Positions 34,313 to 46,200 of a stretch of DNA of 64,000 nt are shown in pieces; position 1 is the first letter of the stretch; the number at the start of each line of letters is the position of its first letter. The position numbers and the translations under genes are program-made. Source of the DNA: Apostichopus japonicus (taxonomy: Eukaryota; Echinodermata; Holothuroidea; Aspidochirotida; Stichopodidae). The stretch spans positions 4,599,001 to 4,663,000 of the forward strand of contig NC_092568.1 of NCBI RefSeq assembly GCF_037975245.1. Reading direction: 5' to 3'. The notes beneath the pieces were generated by a model. That model was not told where the DNA came from. It ran no database searches and saw only the letters and a program-made list of their open reading frames with translations.

Positions 34313-34552
34313 GATATTGCCACACTGGCCAGAGTCCTTAGTACATAAGATGTTTGGCGATATTGCTTTGTATTCCCTCCTAATTTCAATTTGATTGAAT
34401 TGCACTATCGAGGAAAATGCATTCAGATAATGGTACTGGGGTAAGTGGTGTTCTGGGTAGGCCTATAATTTGTCCTACCCAGATGTGGCAGGGACTCTCT
34501 CTAGGAGGGCAGATTGAGGGACACTTCACCATTACAGAAGTATTGTGCCTGG
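34313..34552 (+). repeat. direct repeat of about 240 bp, copy B
   Basis: Partner of 31826-32064. Ends differ just after TATTGTGCCTG. Confidence 0.75.
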
Positions 34553-34559
34553 AAAATTC

Positions 34560-37500
34560 TTGATAATTTGACAATCAACCTCAAAAAGCTGCTTTAACAT
34601 ATATCAGTGATGGACTTTGCTCCTTCACATGATATTTATGCAGTGTAAGAAAATGAAAAGTTGATGACCAGTGCAATGTACAAGTCCTAACAGAAATTGG
34701 AAAAGCAAATGTACTTAAATGCCTATTATTCTTAATTTTCTTGCAATGATAAAATATCTGGTAAAACTTCATTTGATTTCAAGAATTAACATGACATTTA
34801 TTGGGAGGATTAACTGGTAAAAGGACTGCTAAGCATTGACAAGTTATAATTAACCTTCATCTCAATTAAGTCTTAATCCGTAGTAAACAAAGCAATAACG
34901 GCGGACCATTCAAGTTACTTCCTGTTTGATTCAGTCTTAGACAGCAGATTTACACCATATAGTTTAAAGTGGTCCATTGTAGTGTGAACTAATATCCTGC
35001 CACACCCACTCACCCCCTAGCTGGATCCGCCCCTGATATAGTGACAATGTTTATGCATTAAATGGAAACTTAACAATTTCAGGCATTATACTGTATGCAA
35101 CTGTCATTAGACATATATCAGAGACATGTAAATCAAGTCAAGGATCCTATACAACTGATAATTTGGTGAGGAACTGAATTATGTAAACATACACATTAGC
35201 AAAGTGGCAGAAGATATACTTCAGTATGCTATAGGCCTCTACCAAATTTATTTCTTGCTTTCCCTATTGTTCAAGTGTTTATATTTTCAAGCACTCAAAA
35301 AAAATATGTTACAAACATTCAAATGCTAAAATCCACAAGTTATCCTAACAACTTACATTTAATGATTAGCATATCACATAGGTTTGCTATGTCTTGTTTT
35401 TTGCATAAAAGGCAAAAAATAACCAGTTAGCAGCTTTTAATGAAACCCTTGCATACAGTACTTGCAAATATAAAATATAGCTCAAAGCATTCCCTAAATT
35501 ATCGGGGTACTAATTATGGCTAACCTCAAAGTAGAACTAAGTTAAGCTGGGAGGCACTTTATTGCAAAACACAGAATGGAATATTTTAACCATACTGAAG
35601 TACATTTAAAGCGATTTGAAAGAACAAAATGTAAAACGTGGAAAGTTTCTTATATACTTATTCAGTTAATTTTCATTTATTTGCTTTTCATTGTTTTAAT
35701 TGCTATTTTTATTTATTATTATCATTTTATTTATTTATTTAATTATTTGTTATTATTTATTACTATTTTTTTTTGGGGGGGGGCAGGTTGTCTGAACCCC
35801 AAGAATCCCCTGTTTGTACAGGTATGTTATGTACTGTCTCATGTAGTATTTTGAAACAACTGAATAATAACAATGATTAAACACTACTCCAATCCTTGAA
35901 GAAACTTTATCAATTAAGAAGGAATTGGATCAATGAATCAATTTTGTTGTTGATACTACCTTTACCAAATCCTGCACCCATAGTTCTGAAGGTTATTTTT
36001 CCATTTTGAAGAAGATTACTGATAGCTTTACAAATGATTTGTAAATTATTAACTACAGGAAAAAAGTTAAAAACTCATACAGTTGTAATTCTTCCCTCCT
36101 ATAAGGATAACACTATTCATACTGCTTTGCAGTTCACATAGACCCTGTATACTTTCCAACTGATTTAATCCAAAATACTGCGCCCCCCCCCCCCAAGGTC
36201 CACATCTCTGCAAATACTAAATTCAAATGATTCAATTAGCAATGGGAAATGACCAATAAACATTGCAACATCTTACATCAAGGGCCTTATAAAATCCAAA
36301 ACATTCCAAAAGGGGAGGTGGACACCCTACCCCCCCCCCCTTGGACCACTCCCCCAAGTTTCCCTACCTGCAGATATTAACTTCAAATATGCAATGACTT
36401 GTACTGAGAGAGAACCAGTAAATATTGCATCTAATTGCTACAAAAATTCCAAACATTTCTTAAAGGGGAAAGGGGGAACCCTTTGTCCACTACCCCCCCC
36501 CCCCTGGCCCCACTCTCAGACACCAAATTTTACTACCAACAGCTTCCCAAATGACCCACTTAAGCAACAAAGACATCTCTTCAACCCTTTCCATGTAATT
36601 TACCATGAAGGTATCCCATTTCTAGTTACTAAATCAACTGTAATTATAATTTTTCTACAGTAGGGTGTGATTATATAACTTCTCTGTATGTGTGGATATA
36701 TTATGACTTTTACCTCTCCCTGACTTCTGTAGCTCTCACCTCCCCCATTTATTTTGGTTTCTAACTAGGCCATACACAACAGTCAGTCTCATCATCTATA
36801 GCGTCCACCCCCCCCCCCACCTGGAAAAATATGTACGCCCCAGTAGGAAAACTACATGAAAAAATTGTAAGCATTGCTTGACAGAGCTGGGAATTAAACT
36901 GATACCTCATTTTCTACTTCCCATACCAATATTTTTAAATTCAGTTTGTCATACAATTTTGTTGCTATAAAATAATGTACAGATTTACTACATGCTAGTG
37001 AGTTCATTCTAAAATCCTGCATATTGGTGAAATGTGAAACCTATAACACCAACATCTATCTTGATCACATTTTCTATTGCATAAACATTTGTACTTTGTC
37101 AATCAATTTCAACATATCCACTCTGGAACATGTTGAAAAAGTGTAATTAAATTCTACAAGTTGCATATGAAATTGTGTGAGTAGATTAATAAATTGTAAA
37201 GGTCCATTCCCAAATGTTGTTTATGACAAATAGCACTCAGTTATTCAGCAGAATGTACTAAGACACTTTTCAATTTTAAGCTGATGTTTTGCTTTGATAT
37301 GTCACAATAATAGAGCATTTTTGTGCAATTCAGAATACTCAATCTTCTAGCCTTTTTAGGTATGTTCATTTAAGCTATGCTCAATGTCATGAATGCATTT
37401 TTAATGAATTAAGTGCTGAAGTCAACTCCTCAGTGTAGTTCTCATTGGTAATGTTACCTTCTGTATTATAAACTTCTTTACACTGCCCAAAATCTTTTGC

Positions 37501-39140
37501 CTTCATATCAACACTAAATCAACCTAGTATTAAATGCAGCATTTTTCCTTCACAGATTTTGTGTGACCTTGCAAACTGGAGGCAATACAGTAATATTATG
37601 AATTTTATTCAATTAGTCAATGTATAGATAAACTTAGACATCCAAAAGTTGAAAGCTTGAAAAATCCATAGATATGGTATGTATAGCTTTCTGAATATAG
37701 CACACTGTTACTTATGAGCAATTGTTTCAAAACCCATTTTACAAGGTGTTAAATGGTTGAGAAATGCACCTAAAATCTGAACACACAAAGTCCCTGTACC
37801 CTCCCGCAAAAGCCTTTCAAATGGTTTGACTATACACCACTCAAATGCCACCACTCTTGGCAAAACATTTTCAGGTGAATTCATGTCCATACTACTTGAT
37901 TATTTGTGCATGCATCAATAACAATTAAAGGTGACTTACCAGAGTATATCTATAGCCAATTGTGGGTAGTCAGCCATTCATAATTGATGACCAATGGAAT
38001 TCTCAGTTTGTAACAAATTTCTGCCACAGCTGTGTAATACAAACAAACATTTTTCAATGCAATATCCTTAACTATATTCTCAGTGATGTACATACAAAAT
38101 TATATTCCAATGATGCATACAGTTTTTGTAATAATGCAAGACCCCTAAATGTTAAGTCCTTTGCCTACTGTAACAAATTACTGAAGTATTATACTAAATA
38201 AACAATAATAGTTTGCTGTTACTGGCTTGGTGATCAATGGTTTTCCCTGCTTAATGAAACATACTTGAGTTAATAAAGCAAACTATTGTTTTATGCAATA
38301 TTGTGCTCTGTACTTCTTCAAACAAAATATTCAAGTTAAGTAGCCAGACATATGAAAAAGAATTGGTAATTACTTGATGAAGAGATTCTTGGCCCCACAA
38401 AATTAACCATTTGGAGGTAAGAAAATATGAATTACTTAAAATGATAAATTGATGAATCTCTGCAAATCATTGGAGCTCCCTATTAATCAAAGTGCCTACT
38501 TCGCCAAAGTGTTCAATAGGCCTTATTACATACTTAATAAAGATAAGAGGAACACTCACCATCACAGATTCAAAATGATCCCATACTTTCTTGTATATTT
38601 TTCGTGGCAGTTCCATGCAATTAGTGTACAAATTACACTAATCTTTTCCTCAATTACCAGTGCCCGGGGTTTTCGAGTTACGATTTGTATTGAAGAACCG
38701 ATGTATTTATAAATGCCTTAGTTAAAGCCTACATTCTGGAAATTTAATTGATTATATTTGCAAGCTATGTTACTAGTTACAAATAAATCATGACCAGTTG
38801 TATCATTGTTGAATGTGTATCATTCGTTTACCAACCTAAGCCAAGTGCAGACATGATGCAGGCCTACATATGGCGAGGACAAAAAAGTGTTGAAAATACC
38901 ACACTAGTGTCTAGGATATACATCAAATGTAACTTGTTACAGTAATGACATTACTTCTATCTCTTTACTGCACACCAATGCCAGTTCTCACCAATTACCG
39001 ATTCAGGATAAACATTTTTTCTCTGCTGTATGGATCTATCAAACAATGACTTTTGGAAAGCACTTTATATAAAGTTGCTAAAGAAGTTATAACACTTTGC
39101 GTTGTAACTTGAAATTTTACCAGATCACTCTAGGCATGGT
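34560..39140. other. no gene seen; scattered simple repeats
   Basis: AT-rich (TTATT microsatellite at 35690-35770), poly-C tracts at 36182, 36332, 36492 and 36808, and two decayed units of the 7720-8215 family at 36240-36490. The small frames at 36394, 37962 and 38449 show no recognisable product. Confidence 0.4.
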
Positions 39141-39148
39141 AGAGCATA

Positions 39149-39197
39149 GGTGCTAAGGTTGTGGGGAGACAGGTAAGCAAGGATGCAGAGTAAATAC
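39149..39197 (-). mobile_element. DIRS terminal relic
   Basis: GGTGCTAAGGTTGTGGGGAG followed by ACAGGTAAGC and, after divergence, AGAGTAAAT matches the outer right end of the DIRS element (16077-16120). No other DIRS sequence adjoins it, so this is a solo terminus or a deletion remnant. Confidence 0.6.
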
Positions 39198-39800
39198 ATC
39201 CTTTTCCCTCTGTCATTATTCCAACAGCACAATTTCTACACTGCATTGAAAGCAATAGTTTGGGGCAGATTAGAACTGCACAAGGCAAAATGGTGGCAGT
39301 AATTAAGAACCTGCCCAAGTTCAGTCAAGCGTGAAGGTCAATTGTATGGAGGTGTGTGAACAGGCATTAACAAAGAGGGGTTGTCAGAGAGATGTTTCAG
39401 CCTGATAGTTGCATTGAAAATGTACAGTGTCCTTACGGGGTACTGAATTTGTTCCCCGTAAGGAATGTGTACCCTGTAAGTAATGCTGAAACTCGTATAG
39501 TACCCCATAAGGTATCAAACTTGAACACATTCAAACACACATATAATATATGCATGAGTCATGACTTAGAGCTCCCCTATAAAATCTGTTACAGAAAGAT
39601 GCAACTGGTATTAAATTAACTGAATTGCTTTTTACCCACAATGTTTTATTCTCTTTTCCACCTCATTAATCAATTTTCACCCAAGCCTGAAAAAACATAC
39701 AAAGCCACTCCAAAACACAATGCAGTGTTTACAGATAATGCCATAATAACTAAGTGTTGGGAATAATTACGAAAGACAGCTATCGATGGAGGCTTTGTAG

Positions 39801-40397
39801 GGGTGTTACTAAAACGAATGACAATTGCGTTACACATAACGAATGACAATATGTTTTGCACACTAAAAAATTGCGTTGACTAAAACGAATGACAGTAATG
39901 ACAGCACAGACATTTGCTTCAAGCGGACATCATAGTTCAGACTTCGTGGGTATCTAGATCTAGTAATGTACGGACAAGATAAAAACGCACCTTATAGTAA
40001 GCGAAATTGTAAGTTTGATTTTAAAAAGTAAATTTAACGTCATTTTTACGATATTAATTGTTAGAAACTACCAATACTATAATCTTGAAAAGGCTTCAGT
40101 TATCTTTCTATATAAATCTACAGAGGTAAAAAGCACAGCACTCAAACGCATTCTCACACAAAAACTTTCCCTGTGGTTTCTATCCGTAAATTACAACCCT
40201 GCCTGCAACCCCGTAACATGCGATTTTCCTCAAATCATTTTTGCGCATAAAACCAATAACCGCATTTACTCCACTCCGTTAATCATTCTATCTCCACTCA
40301 ACACTGTCCTTCGTTGTCATTCGCTGTCATTCGCAAATGATAATTAACCCTGTACAAAGTCAATTGTCATTCGCTGTCATTCGTTTTAGTTTGTCCC
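39801..40397. mobile_element. hAT-like MITE with repeated CGAATGACA motif
   Basis: A perfect 8-bp direct repeat CTTTGTAG flanks it (39793-39800, 40398-40405). The ends are GGGTGTTACTAAAACGAATG and, reversed, GGGACAAACTAAAACGAATG. AACGAATGACA occurs three times near the left end, and its complement TGTCATTCG about five times near the right end. Interior without credible coding; the 110-codon frame at 40015-40347 runs into the right-end motif array. Confidence 0.75.
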
Positions 40398-40479
40398 CTT
40401 TGTAGTGTTTACAGAATCATACCCGGGTTACCGGGTATGAATGCGAACAGTTTTTATAAGCTGCCATGAAAAATAATGT

Positions 40480-40620
40480 ATGTAGGCCTATATATATATA
40501 GCTATATATATGTATATATATATATGCAGCATTATATATGTATATATATATAGCTATATATATATGTGTATATATATATATAGATATATACATATATATA
40601 GCTTTATATATACATACATT
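40480..40620. repeat. (TA)n microsatellite with AGCTA interruptions
   Basis: Long alternating TATA with TATAGCTATA and ATGTATAT interruptions, strongly self-complementary. No coding. Confidence 0.85.
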
Positions 40621-41639
40621 ATTTTTATATAAGTTTCAAACTTGTTGTAGGCCTATCAGTCAGACACTGTGTATGCATATTGTGTGTGTTAGATGGAACA
40701 TGTATCTGTGCTTGTTGCATAGACAAATGAGCCATTTTGGACAGCTCATGTGTGGTACAAATCCATCATTCATGTACAGAAACCACAAAATTCCTGTCGA
40801 CTGACTTAACTCACGATCTATAATAATTTAAAATAGGGAGGAATATAAGAGTTGTAACAAATTATGACCCATTTGATATGACATTTAATATAACATTTGA
40901 CATGGTGTCCCCCTTCTGAAAAAGTGTGGGGGGAAGAAACAAGTCTCCCAAGATTGACTCCCATGCCCCCAATTCTTCTGCTTTCCCTTCCCTCCAAACC
41001 ACTTCCCTCCTGCCAACCGACACCCTCCATCCAACATTACCCCTCCAAAACCCCCTTCCCATCACTCTTACCATTTCAGATTGGCAGGATGGTTATCAAG
41101 CAAACTAACATTTTCACTATGAAAAGTTGACCTAATTCATTATTCCATAATTGCCTTCTTTCAAAAAGCGTGTTCTGGACACTTATTCATACCTGTTTTC
41201 ATCACACACAGTATACTTATGAAAGCTTTTCAAAGCAGTATACCCTAGCTACAGGGGGTGGATGGGGAAAAAAGGGGTGGATGGGGAAAACAGGGGGTTG
41301 AATGAAGGATGATGGGAGCCCTGAGGTTCCTAGGTTACCTCAATATTTGTCTGGCTCCCAAAGAATATTGTCAGAATAACGTTTTCTCATTTGTTGGGTT
41401 TTTATTTACAAACTTTTTGAGGTATAAAAATGATGATATATAGCATTGAGGTGTCATTGATATCCAGTTTGTTACATAATGTGGACGGAAATGAAGAATA
41501 ATAAACTATACACAACTTTCATGATAATTAGTTACCGCACAGCTCTGTTATGTCAGAATTGATGGAGTTCTCTGGTTCCGATTAACCAAACATTACCTAT
41601 AGGTCTTCTACAAAATTATTTGTTGGAACCTGGAGATCA

Positions 41640-42320
41640 GGTTTAAGAATCTTTCTGATTTACAGGATTTGGACTAGAGCAGAAATGAAGAATCTTGGTT
41701 GTTTGGTATCAGACAAACAGATATTTCAAGAGATGACAGCAATCTGCTGTGATTTAAAATAAAGGAACTGGACTAGAGAAGAACTGATTGCATCTACTTT
41801 ATCAAATCTGTTGAGGTTCGCATTAATGGACCTGGACTGCAGCAGAGGTTACCAGATCGACCAATCAATGACCGTACAAAGCGATTTGCATTTCCATCAC
41901 ACCGTTTTTGGACCTGGACCGCAGTACACTGATAGAAGTCTGCTTTGCATCAGACACACAAGAATGTCCAGGAATCACCTGACATTCGAATCTGCTAGTA
42001 AGTCACATAAATGAGTAGTAGAGGATACAGATCAATCCACTGAATGTCAGGTAAAAAGAGATTGGATGTTTTTATTTCATGTTGGACCTGGACTACAGTA
42101 GGCAGATGGAACAGTCTGCTCTGGATCAGAGTACATAATGTAATAATAATCCAGAGATCACACAACTCTCAAATCTGCTGAGGTTTCTCTCAAAGAACTC
42201 TCAAATCTGTTCAAGTTTTACATCAATGGTCCAGGACTACAGTAGAGCTGATGGACTTGTTTGCTGAGGACTGGACCAATGTTTCTGCAAAGGAAAGATG
42301 GAGACTTGTTTGTGGTTGTA
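41640..42320 (+). repeat. degenerate tandem repeat, about 120-140 bp unit
   Basis: Phrases ATGGACCTGGACTRCAGYAGAG, CTCTGGATCAGA and CTCAAATCTGCTGAGGTT recur in order about four times with strong divergence. No frame is conserved between units. Confidence 0.55.
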
Positions 42321-43200
42321 GTAATATCTCACTCCAAGAAGTAGGGGATATTTCAAGACATGTCCTCCCCCTTCCAAGAAGGAGGACCATTTATATCGAA
42401 CCTAAAGACACCAAATGAGATGTACAGTATATCTTCCAAATATCCAGGCTTTTTGAGTTGCCATTTAGGATTTTTTTCTAATAATGTAACATAGTAAAAG
42501 TGATATAGTCGTTTATAGCCATATTTTTCTTACTTCTTATACACCCAACAGGATGATGCTATGGTGTCATCTTCAAAAGAGCACCGTGGGAAGAGTATGC
42601 ATAGTGGGGATGGGGTTGGAAGAAGATTTTGGAAATAGCAATAAAGAAAGTTTTGCAAAACTTTTTTGAACAGGAAAATGGTAAAATGCGAAAAGGTATT
42701 CTTACTTACCAAATTTGTCATAATACAAGAAGTTGAAACCATAGACCTCATAAGAGCTTATTATTTAGTCATTCCCCTCCCCCCCACCCCTTCTCTGCAG
42801 GGGATAATTTACAGTTAACTTTTTGTGTACCAGTTTTGATGTTTCCCATCAAATACTGGAACAGCCATAGTTATGAACACAAATACTGACATACATATTT
42901 ACATCTTTGTAGCAATTTAAGTGACTTTTGTATAGAATTTTGCTCTGCTATTTCTATAGCAGATAAATCATTGATTAAGCCCAGGCACCTGTTGTCCTGG
43001 TACAATCTACAAGCAGCTGGTTTGGTGTATGCTGCTTCTTGGAAGTAATATTCTCATAGTTTTCGAATCATATAACAAGTTAATAAAGACATTTAAACGG
43101 TAAGAATAACCTAACCGTACAGTGTGCTGCTGACTTAACATAGCGCAAATCTTTGGTCTGCATATATGATCATGAATATAGGAAGTATGGAATTCTTTAC

Positions 43201-43284
43201 CTCTCTAATTTACCATATTTCACTTTAGCCAGGAGTTTCTCTTTGTCAGCTGGTAATGCACAAACGTTGTAGGCATCAAACAAG
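43201..43284 (-). CDS. MUS81: MUS81 exon 16 (penultimate)
   Basis: [20 protein letters not shown] then VKYGKLE, second half of the HhH domain. Acceptor CTGGAG is weaker than the others. Ends AG|GTAAAG in phase 2. Read-through gives an immediate TAA, so without the last exon the protein would stop at KLER. Confidence 0.88.
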
Positions 43285-46200
43285 CTCCAGAGAAAAATGG
43301 AGAGGAATAAACAAAATAAGTAAATGTTGTATATCTAGTTGTCAGTAGGATACGTAATTAAGTCTTTGTGGTACGAAAATGCCCAAACTGAACATTTATC
43401 AGAACAATTTACACTTCCACAAACCTGATGCAGACTTCCAATGCATCTTTCTTTTATATTTCTACTCTTTTAAGAATAAGGAAATGTAGCTTCTAGTTGT
43501 AGGAAACATTTTCGAAACAAAACATCATTTTCACAGAAATTAATTTTACTATATATCCTCTCATACTCACAGAGACACAAAATCTTACAACGATGATAAA
43601 AAAAAAAACGGTCTCAGAGTCCTATGGAGTTGTTCTCAACTTCTAATGTTTTAAGAATAAGGAAACTAATCCTCTCATTGTAAGAAACATATTGAAACAA
43701 AAAAAATGTTATTTAGGACCGTTCACCTGGAATGTTCTCCCAGACTCGATCAAAAATTCTTCTTCCCTACTAAGCTTTAATAGAAACTACAAATCCTACT
43801 TGCTATCTGATTATATTTAATTTACATTTTGATATTGTTATCCAGCCATACGTTTCCACCTTTCTTCCTGTTTATTGTTTTGTCCTTTATTCTGTTTAAT
43901 CGTATTGTTCCTTTCCAGTCTTGAGCATGTTTTCATTTTCTCTATAAATGGGATTCACATCCCACAAGCTTTTAGTAGCTTCCTTGTGTAATCCAGGGAT
44001 GAGACTGAGCCGGGGAAAAAAATCTGAAATTTATCGATAGCCGTCCTGGGGAGGGGTTTAAGGGGAGGGGGTGTCCCCCTCCCCTTTAGAAATTTTTTGT
44101 CAGGTAAGGAGGGCTTAGATGCAAAATGGTGGACTCTAGATGGAATCTATCACATCACGTAATTTGCCAAAAAAGTGTGGAATTTCTGCTTGTATAATTT
44201 ATCCATTAGCTTTTTTGAACCAAAAAAAGGCTTTTTTTGCTTGCTTTGTGCTACTTGATTCCACCACTGGTCAAATTCGGTGTTCCTTCCCTTCACAGTC
44301 CAGCATATTCGGCAAAAAAAAAAAAAAAAAAAAATTAAATCAAAAAATAATAAAAAACGCGAATTACGAGAAAAAACGTGAAAATGAGAAGAAAAAAAAT
44401 CGGAAATCCGCGTTTCCGCGGAAGAGTCTCATGCCTGGTAATCCCCTCAACCATTTATCATGTTTTAACTCTCTTGTCTGAACACATCACTGTAAATTGT
44501 TTGAATATTTGTAGGTTGAAATAAAGTTGAATTGAAATTTTCAGGTACATTTATTTTATGATGGACTCTCTAACGTTCACAGAGCAACACAAAGTTACAA
44601 CATTGATAAACACCTGACTTGGATTCCTATGCATGATTCTTTATTTCCTTTGTTTGAAGAATACAAAAGTTAAGCCTCTCATTGTACGAAACATTCATCA
44701 AGGACCTAATCAGCTAATATCTAATCATCCTTGAGCTTAGACTGTCACTCATCGCTTCTTGTTTTTAATACGAATTGTTAACATTCTCACCACGCTGGAG
44801 TTTTGTAGATGGTTGTGATTGCCAACGCTTTCTCAGCACTCATGCCACTGATCTGTAGTAACTGCTTGGCAAATGTCTCGTTTATGCTGCTTTCCTGTAT
44901 AAACAAGTCAAGATAATTTCAATTATTAGTTTAACTATATGCAAAATGAGTTTCATCCCCTTTGTTTGTTTTTTGCCAAATCAACCTACATTGTAGTTCT
45001 GAAGAAAATAGGTTCACTTGGATACATGGCCTTGGCCTAAAAATTGCACGATATAGAGAAATACTAGTAAACTTTACGTACCTTATTTTTCACAGATTTT
45101 TCATTAAATTCTTTAAAAGTCATTAACTGGTGAGTTGCCTCAGCCAGACAGAATGGCTGACGAATCCTGTCGAGACCGTCCTTTTCGTAGGCAATCAGAG
45201 TCTTGGGCTGTAGGAGGAATATTATCCTGTTTTATAATTTTGGACTAAGTTGTAGATTTTGAAGACACTCCATAACAGCACACACTGTAATGCGTAAACG
45301 GCAATGCCATAACACCAAACATGTGTACACGGCAACTTTATAACACCACACACTGTAATGTGTACACCCCAAGTCCATAACACCACATACCTTCCATTTA
45401 AATGCTGTTAACATTGTACCAAATGTGCTACAGTTGTAAATTAGTCAATAATTGCAGGTGCCCTCCCAGGTTTGTGAAAAACCTAAAAGTGCCCCTCTTT
45501 CATGAATTACAAGTGGCCATATTTGGTCAGTAAATTTGCCCCTTTGTTATTCAAATAGTGAGCTTTGGTTGAAGAAGTGTCTTGTCATTAAAAACATAAG
45601 AGAAAAAAGTAACTTGCCATCTTGTTGATAGCAAGCGAACATTCCAAATTCTACTCAACTCAACACATAGATAGAGTGTGAACATATTATCAAGATTTGT
45701 CCAGTAAACACAAGATAACCCTTCCTTTCCCTTCACAACCCTCTACTCAGTTTCCCATCGAAAAAGTTTACCTTCTTTACATTAGTCTACAGTTTGTTTT
45801 TACTTTATAGTTTGATTGCTTCAGCTCGCAATTCCATCTAAGCTAGAATCTTTAGTGTCCCATATAAGTTTGATTTATTTGCCAAACTCTTGAACGTCAT
45901 ACTTACAGAGTAAATACTTTGCAGGTATCTGGTCATGATGGTCAGGTATGCTACAGATTCTTTTATGTCTTTAGTGTGTTTCACAAAAAATCCATCAGAA
46001 ATCTGTGAACAACAAGAGAAAGTATTTATTCCAAAACAATATGTAGAAAAAAGGGCAAATCTTTAAGTGAAACTAAAAATACAATAAAACAGACTAAACG
46101 TTGTCACCTTGTTGCATGGACAAAAACAGTATTTCACGCTCAATACATAGAGAACGCAGGCATTTAGCAGTTTGCGCAAAACATATGAACACAATATGTT

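Noticed and set aside
31826-34552. LTR retrotransposon with 240-bp LTRs
   Set aside because: No TG...CA ends, no primer binding site, no pol sequence inside; the interior is minisatellite.
40015-40347. 110-codon frame as a gene
   Set aside because: It lies in the non-autonomous element 39801-40397, ends in the repeated TGTCATTCG array and has no recognisable domain.
43120-43175. Candidate last exon of MUS81 after ATATATGCAG
   Set aside because: In phase it reads RPKICAMLSQQHTVRL, which does not resemble the conserved NLGP-LS tail of the family, and the frame runs on without a nearby stop.
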